From NCBI RefSeq assembly GCF_008704795.1, contig NZ_CP023690.1:2738501-2802500 (forward strand): a DNA stretch of 64,000 nucleotides, in the 5' to 3' direction. The notes below the pieces were generated by a model. It had not been told where the DNA came from. It made no database searches and saw only the letters and a program-made list of their open reading frames with translations. The stretch is from Streptomyces spectabilis (GTDB taxonomy: Bacteria > Actinomycetota > Actinomycetes > Streptomycetales > Streptomycetaceae). Shown here in pieces: positions 52,884 to 64,000 of the stretch (position 1 is the first letter of the stretch; each line of letters opens with the position of its first letter). Position numbers and translations under genes: made by a program.

Positions 52884-53095
52884 GCGCGCTCGTCCTCAAA
52901 CGCCGGACGGGCTGGATCGTGCCACTGCGGGCGGGATCCCCTCTGCGGGTCACACCGATCCGCGGTCTGCGGACGAGATCCGGCGCGCACCGGAGACATT
53001 CAGCCCGTCCGGCGTTTGAGGACGAGGCGCGGAGCGCCGAAAAGGCGGGGGTACGGGGGCGGCAGCCCCCGGATCGGGAAGGGGCGGGCCTGGGG
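52884..53095. repeat. Pair of dispersed repeats in inverted orientation
   Basis: An inverted copy of the CCGTCCGGCGTTTGAGGAC element (52884-52914) and a direct copy (52999-53095, ending in GGGGGCGGCAGCCCCC) flank about 85 nt. Together they fill most of the 378-nt gap between the beta-helix and TPR-like genes and could fold into a large cruciform or RNA hairpin. Confidence 0.8.
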
Positions 53096-53220
53096 CGCAC
53101 CGCGAGGGGCAAGGATTCGCGGCCGAACCGTTATGCGGCCCCGCACAACCAAGCCCCCGCCCTGTCCGTCAACACTCAACGACCGCACCAGAACGCCCAG
53201 GCGCCAGAGGGGGACCGCTC

Positions 53221-54237
53221 ATGCCGCTGCTGCGCGCCCTCATCCGCACCGCCCGCATGGTCCGCCACACCCCCCACCTCGCCGACGGCCTCCCCGCCGC
53301 CGACGAGGTGCTGCTCGACGTGCCGGACGACCGCCTGGGCCCGGCCCTGGTGGCCGCGGGCCGCGGCGACTACGGCCCGGCCGCCAAGCTGCTCGCCACC
53401 ACCCGCGAGGCAGCCGAGTGGGAGAACCGCGACCGGTACGCCACCCGCCTCGCCGCCTTCGCCCGCTCCCGCACCGAGTGGTTCGACGACTGGCTGACCG
53501 TCGCCCCGCACGACCCGGACGCGCTGCTGCTCAAGGCCGAGCTCGCGGTCGTGCGCGGCTGGGAGTCGCCCGCGCGCGCCGAACTGCTCCGCGAGGTCAG
53601 CCCGCTGCTCACGGCCGCGGCCGAGGCCGACCCGCGCGACCCGGTGCCCTGGCGCGTGGCCCTCGACCACGCCCGCGGCACCCACGCCTCGCACTCCGAC
53701 TTCGAGGAGCTGTGGGGACAGGCCGTGCGCCGCTCCTCGTACCACTACGGCTGCCACACCTCGGCACTGATGTACCTGTCCGCGGACTGGTACGGCTCGC
53801 ACACCGAGTGCTTCGACTTCGCGGAGCGCGCCGCCGCGGACGCGCTGCCCGGGTCGCTGATACAGGCCCTTCCGGTGCGCGCCGCGTTCGCCTACCTCGC
53901 GGGCGGCGGCGGACGGCTGCCGCGCGAGCGCCTGGACCGGGCCGCGGACCTGGCCGTCGCGCTCTCGGCCTCGTACGCGCCCGCCGACCCGTGGCCGGCC
54001 GAGGTGCGCAACCTCCTCACGTACGTCCTCATCCGCCTGGAGCGCTGGCAGGACGCCCTCGACCAGTTCCGTCTGATCGGCCCGTACGCGACCACCTTCC
54101 CCTGGGACCGCGTCTCCGACGACCCGCTCGGGCAGTTCCTGGAGCTGCGCGACGGCGTCCGCATCGAGGTGGCCGCGCGCACGCCGCTGCGGCCCCGGCG
54201 CGGGCGCGAGGAGGGCAAGGTCACCGACGGCCGTTAG
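53221..54237 (+). CDS. Uncharacterised TPR-like helical protein
   Basis: 338 residues. Helical pairs such as RAELLREVSPLLTAAAEADP and VRNLLTYVLIRLERWQDALD look like tetratricopeptide-type repeats, and WRVALDHARGTHASHSDFEE is well conserved in appearance. No signal or membrane segment. GAGGGGGA six nt upstream supports the ATG. It ends 11 nt before the LON-domain gene, so they are likely cotranscribed. It probably mediates protein contacts; function unknown. Confidence 0.75.
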   Translation: MPLLRALIRTARMVRHTPHLADGLPAADEVLLDVPDDRLGPALVAAGRGDYGPAAKLLATTREAAEWENRDRYATRLAAFARSRTEWFDDWLTVAPHDPDALLLKAELAVVRGWESPARAELLREVSPLLTAAAEADPRDPVPWRVALDHARGTHASHSDFEELWGQAVRRSSYHYGCHTSALMYLSADWYGSHTECFDFAERAAADALPGSLIQALPVRAAFAYLAGGGGRLPRERLDRAADLAVALSASYAPADPWPAEVRNLLTYVLIRLERWQDALDQFRLIGPYATTFPWDRVSDDPLGQFLELRDGVRIEVAARTPLRPRRGREEGKVTDGR

Positions 54238-54248
54238 GCTTTCGGCTC

Positions 54249-54989
54249 GTGACGACCGTCCGGCTCCCCCTGTTCCCACTCAACTCGGTGCTGTTCCCGG
54301 GGCTCGTGCTGCCCCTGAACGTCTTCGAGGAGCGATATCGCGCCATGATGCGCGACCTGCTCAAGTCTCCCGACGAGGAGCAGCGGCAGTTCGCCGTCGT
54401 GGCGATCCGCGACGGCAGCGAGGTGGCGCCGAGCGCGCCGGGCCTCCCCGACCCCACGACCCGGCCCGAGCAGGGCCCCGCCGCGGGCTTCGGCGACGAC
54501 CCGATGCGGGCCTTCCACACGGTGGGCTGCGTCGCGGACGCGGCGACCATCCGCGAGCGCGAGGACGGCGGCTTCGAGGTGCTCGCCACCGGCACCACCC
54601 GGATGCGGCTGCGCTCGGTGGACGCCTCGGGCGCGTATCTGACGGCGGAGCTCGAACCGCTCCCGGAGGAGCCCGGCGACGAGGCCGGAGCCCTCGCCGA
54701 GGGCGTGCTCAGAGCCTTCCGCTCCTACCAGAAGCGCCTCGCGGGCGCCCGGGAGCGGTCCCTGTCCACGGGCACGGAGCTGCCGGACGACCCGTCGGTG
54801 GTGTCGTACCTGGTCGCGGCGGCCGCGGTCCTGGACACCCCCACGAAGCAGCGCCTCCTGGAGGCCGCCGACACGGCGTCCCGGCTGCGCGACGAGCTGA
54901 CCTTGCTGCGCAGCGAGACCGCGATCATCCGTAATCTGCCGTCGTTGCCCGCGACGGACCTGACGCGCGGCACGACGAGCCTCAACTGA
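54249..54989 (+). CDS. LON N-terminal (substrate-binding) domain protein
   Basis: 246 residues. It begins TTVRLPLFPLNSVLFPGLVLPLNVFEERYRAMM, the start of the Lon substrate-binding domain, but has no ATPase or protease domain, as in many stand-alone actinobacterial proteins. Residues 170-240 are helical. The GTG at 54249 follows the previous stop by 11 nt. It may bind peptides or act as an adaptor; function unknown. Confidence 0.9.
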   Translation: MTTVRLPLFPLNSVLFPGLVLPLNVFEERYRAMMRDLLKSPDEEQRQFAVVAIRDGSEVAPSAPGLPDPTTRPEQGPAAGFGDDPMRAFHTVGCVADAATIREREDGGFEVLATGTTRMRLRSVDASGAYLTAELEPLPEEPGDEAGALAEGVLRAFRSYQKRLAGARERSLSTGTELPDDPSVVSYLVAAAAVLDTPTKQRLLEAADTASRLRDELTLLRSETAIIRNLPSLPATDLTRGTTSLN

Positions 54990-55022
54990 CGTATCCCGAG
55001 ACGCATCCGACGGGCGGGCGAA

Positions 55023-55523
55023 GTGGCGAAGAAGCAGAAGAAGTCCCAGACGGGCGGCACCCCGGCGACGGTGGCCCTCACGGGTGCGGGCGTCGCCTTC
55101 ACCCTGCACGCGTACGACCACGACCCGTCCCACCCCTCGTACGGGGACGAGGCCGCGGAGGCGATGGGCGTGTCCCCCGGGCGCGTCTTCAAGACCCTGG
55201 TCGCCGAGGTCGACGGCGAGCTGACGGTGGCCGTCGTGCCGGTCGCGGGCTCGCTCGACCTCAAGGCCCTGGCGGCGGCGGTCTCCGGCAAGCGCGCGGT
55301 CATGGCGGACCCGGCGGCGGCGGAGCGCACCACGGGGTACGTGCGCGGCGGCATCTCCCCGCTGGGCCAGCGCAAGAAGCTCCGCACGGTCCTGGACGAC
55401 TCGGCCTCGGCCCACGCCACGATCTGCGTCTCGGCGGGCCGCCGGGGCCTCGAGGTGGAGCTCTCCCCCGCCGATCTGGCCGCCCTCACCTCGGCGACCC
55501 TGGCGCCGATCGGGCGTGAATGA
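55023..55523 (+). CDS. ybaK: Cys-tRNA(Pro)/Cys-tRNA(Cys) deacylase, YbaK/EbsC type
   Basis: 166 residues. Family motifs are VFKTLVAEVDGELTVAVVPVAGSLDLKALA, the conserved lysine of FKTL, TTGYVRGGISPLGQRKKL and the C-terminal GLEVELSPADL. The enzyme hydrolyses Cys mischarged on tRNA-Pro. The start is GTG (MAKKQKKSQTGG), 34 nt after the LON-domain gene. Same-strand bL37-like gene follows. Confidence 0.93.
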   Translation: MAKKQKKSQTGGTPATVALTGAGVAFTLHAYDHDPSHPSYGDEAAEAMGVSPGRVFKTLVAEVDGELTVAVVPVAGSLDLKALAAAVSGKRAVMADPAAAERTTGYVRGGISPLGQRKKLRTVLDDSASAHATICVSAGRRGLEVELSPADLAALTSATLAPIGRE

Positions 55524-55563
55524 CCCCTCGACGCCCTCGCGTTCCTCGACTAGGACCACACAT

Positions 55564-55638
55564 ATGTCGAAGAAAACGAGAAAGCGGAAGTGGCGCGTAA
55601 GGAAATCCAAGTCGAACCACGGCCGCCGCCCGGCCTGA
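55564..55638 (+). CDS. bL37-like ribosomal protein, 24 residues
   Basis: It begins MSKKTRKRKWRVRKSKSNHG and ends RRPA. It is extremely basic. Length and the conserved SNHGRRP end resemble the 24-residue actinobacterial 50S protein bL37 (mycobacterial form ends ANHGKRP, from memory). AGGA lies eight nt before the ATG. It is easily missed because of its size, and lies 40 nt after ybaK. Confidence 0.75.
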   Translation: MSKKTRKRKWRVRKSKSNHGRRPA

Positions 55639-55640
55639 CG

Positions 55641-55715
55641 ATCCGGGGGCTCCGCCCCCGTACCCCCGTTTTCGGCGCTCCGCGCCTCGTCCTCAAACGC
55701 CGGACGGGCTGAATC
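55641..55715. repeat. Dispersed intergenic repeat, inverted copy
   Basis: GGGGGCTCCGCCCCC hairpin then GGCGCTCCGCGCCTCGTCCT and CAAACGCCGGACGGGCTG, the reverse complement of the element at 2178. It lies between the convergent bL37-like gene and the DUF2567 gene and may terminate both. Confidence 0.8.
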
Positions 55716-55746
55716 TCCGGTGCGGGCCGGGGCGCACCGCGAGGGC

Positions 55747-56403
55747 TCAGGCCCGCTCCTGGCCCGGCCCGTAGGAAGAGAACGGCTCCGGGTCCCGGGG
55801 CCCGAACAGCGCGGTGAGCACGAGGTGCACGATCATCGCGGCGACGGGCCACGCGAGCAGCACCCCCTTCGCGTTCAACTCCATCGGCGCGTCGAACACG
55901 ACCCCGCGCCCCACGGACTTGGCGTGCGCCACCACATCCGTGTCGGGCCCGACCCACACGCCCACCTTCCAGGCGAGCACCGCGCCGAGGAGCGCCCCGA
56001 CGGCGAGCCCGACGACGAGCGGGATGCCGCCCCGGCGCCGTACGAGGAAGACGACGAGCGCGCTGACGAAGCCGAACGCGAGCCCCAGCAGGGTGAACGT
56101 TCCGTCGACCCCGATGGCCTGCTCCCCCTCGGTGTCCTTGAGGTAGACCGCCTGCTTGTCGGCGATCAGCGGCACCCGGGGCGCCAGCCACAGCCACAGC
56201 AGTCCGAGCAGCACGCCGCTGACCGCCACCGCGGCCGCGATCACCGCGGCCTGCCCGATCTCACGCTTCATGCCGGGCTCGCCCTCCTCGTGCCGGGTGT
56301 CGGCCTCGGACCCCGGCACGTGCGCGGAGGCCCGCGGCGCCTGCCAGGGATCGTGCTCGGGCTCGGGCTGCGGCGGTTGGGAGGGTGTCAGCGGTGCGGT
56401 CAC
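55747..56403 (-). CDS. DUF2567-like membrane protein
   Basis: 218 residues from the GTG at 56403 (an ATG two codons upstream is possible; neither has a good Shine-Dalgarno). A polar Pro/Glu-rich N terminus of about 45 residues is followed by four membrane helices (AAVIAAAVAVSGVLLGLLWLW, FTLLGLAFGFVSALVVFLV, PLVVGLAVGALLGAVLAWKV, LLAWPVAAMIVHLVLTALF). The VAPDTD-like loop GVWVGPDTD is characteristic. Function unknown. Confidence 0.82.
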   Translation of the reverse strand: MTAPLTPSQPPQPEPEHDPWQAPRASAHVPGSEADTRHEEGEPGMKREIGQAAVIAAAVAVSGVLLGLLWLWLAPRVPLIADKQAVYLKDTEGEQAIGVDGTFTLLGLAFGFVSALVVFLVRRRGGIPLVVGLAVGALLGAVLAWKVGVWVGPDTDVVAHAKSVGRGVVFDAPMELNAKGVLLAWPVAAMIVHLVLTALFGPRDPEPFSSYGPGQERA

Positions 56404-56461
56404 GCACACATGGTGCCAGCTCTGCCTGAGAACCGCGCCACCGGACGGACGCGGGCCGCGG

Positions 56462-57283
56462 TCAGCGCACGGCCGCGCGCCGGTAGGCCCACGTGGCGAC
56501 GGAGAGCGAGACCACGCCGACCACCGCGCACACCCCGAGGTCGAGCAGCACGACGCCCCAGTCGGGGTCGCCGCGGAAGGTGCGGGCGAGCGCCTCGACG
56601 CCGTACGTGGACGGCAGCAGGTCGCGCGCGTACTGCAGGAGGCCCGGCATCCGCTCGGCAGGGAGGACGCCGAGCAGGAGCGCCGCCGACATGCCCATCT
56701 GGCCGAGCAGCGTGGCCAGTTCCGGACGGGGCGCGAGCAGCCCGAGGGCGGCGCCGAGCCCGGCGAGCGCGGCCCCCGCGAGCGGGATCACCGCGGCGAG
56801 CACCCACAGGTGCGTCAGCGGCAGGCCGAAGAGCCCGCAGCCGACGACCGCCGTGACGACGGTGCCGGGCACCGTGAAGGAGGCGTACGCGGCGGCCGCG
56901 CCGAGCACGACGGCTGCGGGCGGCACGGGCAGCGTGGCGTAGTGGTCGAGCCCGCCGTCGCCGCGCAGCTGGCCGAAGTACTGGGCGAGCAGGTTCAGCG
57001 CGACGAAGGCCACGACGAGGACGGACGAGCCGGCCACGACCGCGTGGGCCTCGCTGCCGCCGTCCACGACCCCGCGCATGAGGATCATGATGCCGACCGA
57101 CTGGAAGGTGGCGACGAAGAGCAGCGGGATGCGAGCGACCCGCGCCCGCGACAGCTGCGCGCGGTAGACCGCGGCGAGCGCGGGGAGCATCCGCGCCCGC
57201 GGGCCCAGCGGCGCCGCCACGTCCACCGCCGCCGCGCGGTCGTCCTCGGCCCGGATCACGGCCTCCAGGGGAACGGCACTCAA
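56462..57283 (-). CDS. ABC-2 type exporter permease
   Basis: 273 residues with six membrane helices, including LVVAFVALNLLAQYFGQ and VVSLSVATWAYRR. It lies 46 nt downstream of the ATPase gene and is its channel. A TTG start at 57283 is chosen since AGGAAGG lies seven nt upstream, and no ATG or GTG fits. Substrate unknown; drug or lipid export is typical of the group. Confidence 0.9.
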   Translation of the reverse strand: MSAVPLEAVIRAEDDRAAAVDVAAPLGPRARMLPALAAVYRAQLSRARVARIPLLFVATFQSVGIMILMRGVVDGGSEAHAVVAGSSVLVVAFVALNLLAQYFGQLRGDGGLDHYATLPVPPAAVVLGAAAAYASFTVPGTVVTAVVGCGLFGLPLTHLWVLAAVIPLAGAALAGLGAALGLLAPRPELATLLGQMGMSAALLLGVLPAERMPGLLQYARDLLPSTYGVEALARTFRGDPDWGVVLLDLGVCAVVGVVSLSVATWAYRRAAVR

Positions 57284-57329
57284 CGGACAACCTTCCTGCA
57301 GACGTCCCAACGCTTCACGGCTCGGTCCC

Positions 57330-58367
57330 TCACGCCTTCACCAGTCCGTCCCCGCCGCGCCCGCCGAGGGCCAGATACACGTCCTCCAGGCTGGGCGTGG
57401 CCAGCGTGAAGTCGTCGAGCGCGGCGAAGGCGCTGCCGCCCGTGACCGCCGCGACGGCCGCCCTGGCCTCCTCCGGCGCGAGCCGCAGCGTCCAGCGGCG
57501 CCCGGACTCGACGGCGGACGAGCGCAGCGCGGCGACCTCCGGGACGTCGACGGGCGCCCGCTCCCGCCACACGAGCTCCACCCGCACCTCGCCCGCGACC
57601 TTCTCCTTGAGACCGGTGGGCGTGTCGCAGGCGATGACCTTGCCGTGGTCGAGCACGGCGACCCGGTCGAGCACGGTCTCGGCCTCGATGACGTTGTGGG
57701 TGACGAGCAGGACGGTCGTGCCGCGCTCGGCGCGCCGCCGGTCGACCGCGCTCCACACCGCGCGCCGCGCCACCGGGTCCATGCCGGTGGTCGGCTCGTC
57801 GAGCACGAGCAGCTGCCGCTCGCCGACGAGCGCGGTGGCGAAGCAGGCGAGCCTGCGCTGGCCGCCCGAGAGCTTCTTCAGGGGCCGGGAGGCGAGCTCG
57901 GTGAGCCCGAGCTCGTCGAGGACGTCGTCGCGCTGGGCCCGCGCGCGGGCCGTTTCGAGGCCGCGCAGGCGCGCGGTCGTCTCGACGGCGAGGGAGACGG
58001 TCAGCTCGTCGAGCGCGGTCGACTCCTGGCCGAGGTAGGCGAGCAGGCGCGCGGCCCGCTCGGGGTGGCGCACGACGTCGTGGCCGAGGACCTCGACGCT
58101 GCCGCTGTCGGGGCGCATGAGGCCGGTGAGCTGTCGTACGAGGGTGGACTTCCCGGCGCCGTTGGGCCCGAGGAGCCCGAAGATCTCGCCGCGGCCCACC
58201 CGGATGTCGACGCCGTCGCTGGCGCGCACCTCGGGCGTGGCGGGCCTGCCGCGCCTGCCCCGGGCGGCGGGATAGACCTTGACCAGATCGCGCACCACGC
58301 AGACGGCATCGCTGCCGTGCCCCTGCCGGAGCCCCCCTCGGACTGCCTGTGCCGCGCGCGTACTCAC
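57330..58367 (-). CDS. ABC transporter ATP-binding protein (DrrA-like)
   Basis: 345 residues. Walker A is GLLGPNGAGKSTLVRQL, the signature LSGGQRRLA, and Walker B LLVLDEPTTGMDPVAR with switch His in LLVTHNVIEAE. The C-terminal 100 residues form the extra domain common in DrrA-like exporters. Starts at GTG 58367. It forms an exporter with the permease that follows. Confidence 0.93.
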   Translation of the reverse strand: MSTRAAQAVRGGLRQGHGSDAVCVVRDLVKVYPAARGRRGRPATPEVRASDGVDIRVGRGEIFGLLGPNGAGKSTLVRQLTGLMRPDSGSVEVLGHDVVRHPERAARLLAYLGQESTALDELTVSLAVETTARLRGLETARARAQRDDVLDELGLTELASRPLKKLSGGQRRLACFATALVGERQLLVLDEPTTGMDPVARRAVWSAVDRRRAERGTTVLLVTHNVIEAETVLDRVAVLDHGKVIACDTPTGLKEKVAGEVRVELVWRERAPVDVPEVAALRSSAVESGRRWTLRLAPEEARAAVAAVTGGSAFAALDDFTLATPSLEDVYLALGGRGGDGLVKA

Positions 58368-58495
58368 GAAGGACGAGGGTACGGGGTCGGCCGCGCGGCG
58401 GGGCGCGCGGGGCGGGCCTCACGCGTCCGTCCGGGCGCGCCGCGAGCCCCTGCGGGGTGCTTATCCAGCCCTCTCGCCGGGCCCCGCTCAGCCCC

Positions 58496-59716
58496 TCATT
58501 CCCCGGCAGGCACGTGCTCCGCGGCGGTACGAACGTCGATTTCCCGCCAGAATCCGGCACGGATCGCATAGCGGTCGTGCTCGTCGATCTGGTCGTCCTT
58601 GTGGGCGAGCAGCCCGAAGCGGGCGGCGTACCGCAGCAGTTCCCCGTCGATGCGGTGCGGGATGCGCGGGTACATCGTGGACAGCTTCTGCAGGTTGTGC
58701 TGCTCGGGCAGGCGCGCCATCCAGCGGCGCGCGAAGACCTGCCCGACCTCGTACGGGTCGCCGCCGACGGTGGTGATGTCCTCCTCGCGGTCGGCCCAGC
58801 GCTGCTCGGCCGTGGTGAGCTGGGCGAGCGTGGGCAGCGCGGCGGCCTCGGCGGGCTCGGCAGGGGCGGCGGGGCGGTCGACCCAGCCCTTGTCCGACGA
58901 CCAGCGCAGGGTGGCGTTGGCGTGCTCCTTGCCTGCCTGCACCGGTCCCGGGCCGCGGAGCGCGGCGAGGTCCTTGGGGGTGGGGACGCCCTTGCCGGCC
59001 CGGTCGCCGTTCTCCTGGGCGCGCGGCGAGGCGGCCGCGTGCTGGACCGCGGGCTGCTCGGCGGAGTCCGCAGGGGCGCCGGAGAGGGCGGACTCGGGCA
59101 GCGGCGCGGAGAGGATCGCGGCGATCTCGGGCCGGGGCGCCGGCGGGGGCGCGCAGACGCCGCCGAGTTCCTTGGCCCGGACGGCCTTGGTGATCCAGAC
59201 GCGGTCGAGGACGCGCCGCTCGTCGGCCTCGGCGACGAGGTCCTCGGACTGGTTGTAGTCGCCGTCGGCGGCCTGGACGGCCCACAGGTGGACGGCGACG
59301 CCGTGCTCCTTGGCGGCCATCATGCCGGGCAGCAGATCGCCGTCGCCGGTGACGAGCACGACGTCGGAGCAGGCGCGGTTGCGGGCCAGCTCCGTCAGCT
59401 CGGCGTGCATGGCGGCGTCCACGCCCTTCTGGGCCCACCGTCCGTCGCTGCGGGTCAGCGCGCCCAGGCGGACGGTCACCCGCGGCATGACGCGCAGCCT
59501 GCGGTGCTCCGGCTGCGGCACGCGGTCGGGCGCGCCGTCGAACCAGTAGATGCGCAGCAGGGGCCGCTCGGTATCGGACTCGGCGCGCTCGCGCAGGCCC
59601 TGGATGAGCGCGGTGTGGTCAACGGTGATCCGGGACCGGGACGGCTCTCCCGCGAGGAGGCTCGCGGCGGCTCCCAGCAGATACCCGGCGTCCACCAGGA
59701 CGACGCAGCGGTCCAC
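58496..59716 (-). CDS. NYN (PIN-like) domain protein
   Basis: 406 residues. The N-terminal NYN domain has CVVLVDAGYLLGAA (Asp9), VDAAMHAELTELA and DVVLVTGDGDLLPGM, acidic residues that would bind Mg in a PIN-type nuclease. A long Pro/Ala-rich linker (about 200-290) precedes a C-terminal helical domain (MYPRIPHRIDGELLRYAARF) that resembles a LOTUS/OST-HTH-type RNA-binding module; that second call is tentative. It probably acts on RNA. GTG 59716 is chosen over GTG 59725, which abuts the Shine-Dalgarno. Confidence 0.85.
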   Translation of the reverse strand: MDRCVVLVDAGYLLGAAASLLAGEPSRSRITVDHTALIQGLRERAESDTERPLLRIYWFDGAPDRVPQPEHRRLRVMPRVTVRLGALTRSDGRWAQKGVDAAMHAELTELARNRACSDVVLVTGDGDLLPGMMAAKEHGVAVHLWAVQAADGDYNQSEDLVAEADERRVLDRVWITKAVRAKELGGVCAPPPAPRPEIAAILSAPLPESALSGAPADSAEQPAVQHAAASPRAQENGDRAGKGVPTPKDLAALRGPGPVQAGKEHANATLRWSSDKGWVDRPAAPAEPAEAAALPTLAQLTTAEQRWADREEDITTVGGDPYEVGQVFARRWMARLPEQHNLQKLSTMYPRIPHRIDGELLRYAARFGLLAHKDDQIDEHDRYAIRAGFWREIDVRTAAEHVPAGE

Positions 59717-60028
59717 GCGATCCACCCTCTTTCCAGGTTGCCCGGCTTGCCCGGCCTTGCCCGAAAGCTCCCCACGGGTGCCCCGAACGGTCTCACAGGT
59801 GCACGGCCGCGGACCTGCGGTCCTGGGGGTCACTTCGGGTTCGCTTCGAGTCTGCCCGACCTCGCGGAGGTTAACGGCTCGAAACTCGATCTTCGGCGTG
59901 GCGTACCCGCTCCGTACCCTCCGGCAGCCCCTATTACGCACGGTGAGTGCCCGAAATGCGGGATAGTCCCGCATATGTGAGTCTGGTCGCGTCCTGGCCC
60001 CCCGATCCTTCGCAGGAGGAAGATCAAT

Positions 60029-60199
60029 ATGGCCAAGAACAAGAACCGCGACCGGAACCAGAAGGCCGCCGCCCAGGCCGAGCGCGGTCAGCAGCAGGCG
60101 CAGCAGTCCTCGATGGAGGCCCAGGCGAAGTCCGCGGCCGAGGCGAACCCGGGCGATGTCGCCCGCAAGCACCGCGAGCGCCGCTTCGGCCACAACTGA
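60029..60199 (+). CDS. Small hydrophilic uncharacterised protein, 56 residues
   Basis: It begins MAKNKNRDRNQKAAAQAERG, is rich in Gln and Ala, and ends RKHRERRFGHN. AGGAGG lies nine nt before the ATG. It looks disordered or helical and has no membrane segment. Function unknown. It stands alone and converges with dnaE across a strong hairpin. Confidence 0.75.
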   Translation: MAKNKNRDRNQKAAAQAERGQQQAQQSSMEAQAKSAAEANPGDVARKHRERRFGHN

Positions 60200-60218
60200 C
60201 GCGGGCTCAGGCACACCT

Positions 60219-60249
60219 GAGGGGCGCACCCGATGCGGGTGCGCCCCTC
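60219..60249. terminator. Bidirectional hairpin between the small gene and dnaE
   Basis: GAGGGGCGCACCC (60219-60231) and GGGTGCGCCCCTC (60237-60249) form a perfect 13-bp stem with a 5-nt loop between convergent genes. Confidence 0.8.
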
Positions 60250-60280
60250 GGCCGTGCCGTGCCCCGGGAGGGCGAGCCGG

Positions 60281-63823
<3,543 letters not shown>

Positions 63824-63988
63824 GGCTTTGGCCTCCAACGGAAACGCTCGGCGACAGGCTGCGGACAGTCTGGGGGGACAGCGGGGAAGTCTAGTCCGGG
63901 TCACTGACAGCCGAGCGGCACTCAGGAGTACGGTCGGGCGTTGGAAGAGGGCAGGGGCACGGAACGCCCGCCCCGAATGACATGCACC

Positions 63989-64000
63989 AGGAGGCACCCC
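63989..64000 (+). promoter_or_regulatory. Shine-Dalgarno-like motif at right edge
   Basis: AGGAGG at 63989-63994, then GCACCCC to the window end, suggests that a forward gene begins just beyond it, divergent from dnaE. The remaining gap (63824-63988) shows no gene. Confidence 0.4.

Overview
The window is a chromosomal segment of a Streptomyces or very close relative. The evidence is the very high G+C content (estimated by eye), frequent GTG and occasional TTG starts, translationally coupled operons, Streptomyces-type dispersed intergenic repeats, and a gene order (chitosanase, gltBD, ADP-ribosylglycohydrolases, lgt, trp, his, dnaE) that matches what I remember of the S. coelicolor core around SCO2024-SCO2064. 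That synteny is from memory and was not computed. I saw no phage, insertion sequence, CRISPR array, tRNA or rRNA.

Layout. 0-5.3 kb: the end of an AraC-type regulator gene, a GH35 beta-galactosidase and a convergent secreted GH101 endo-alpha-N-acetylgalactosaminidase, a possible O-glycan-degrading set. 5.5-14.8 kb: a NarL-type two-component system, a secreted trypsin-like protease, an orphan HExxH protein with a zinc ribbon, a secreted tyrosine phosphatase, a VWA/hydrolase/helical-repeat cluster and a GH46 chitosanase lipoprotein. 14.9-18.1 kb: a three-gene sugar ABC importer without its own ATPase, preceded by a DasR-type operator (GGTCTAGACC). It faces the chitosanase, which suggests amino-sugar or chitosan-oligosaccharide uptake. 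18.1-20.7 kb: a 2.6 kb region with no convincing gene, built of tandem and dispersed repeats with strong strand asymmetry. 20.7-26.7 kb: gltB and gltD (glutamate synthase). 27-27.8 kb: a VIT-family transporter.

28.1-35.9 kb: a tightly coupled operon with four ADP-ribosylglycohydrolase-type domains in three genes, a ribokinase-type kinase, a class III CoA-transferase and a CitE/HpcH lyase. Two of its proteins carry sequence encoded by what look like intergenic repeat elements. I consider this the best candidate for an undescribed system. 35.9-51 kb: lgt, a DsbA-like thiol protein, the trpA-trpB-trpM-trpC cluster, small membrane proteins, trpE, and the his genes (hisD-C-B, a small membrane protein, hisH, priA, a Rid-family gene, hisF, hisI). 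PriA can serve both histidine and tryptophan synthesis, which links the two blocks. 51.2-60 kb: a beta-helix-like membrane protein, a TPR-like protein, a LON-N-domain protein, a YbaK deacylase, a 24-residue bL37-like ribosomal protein, an ABC-2 exporter and a NYN-domain protein. 60.2-63.8 kb: dnaE, the replicative DNA polymerase alpha subunit. A Shine-Dalgarno-like motif at the right edge suggests a forward gene begins just outside.

Most operons use 1-8 nt start/stop overlaps. Strong GC hairpins separate many convergent pairs.
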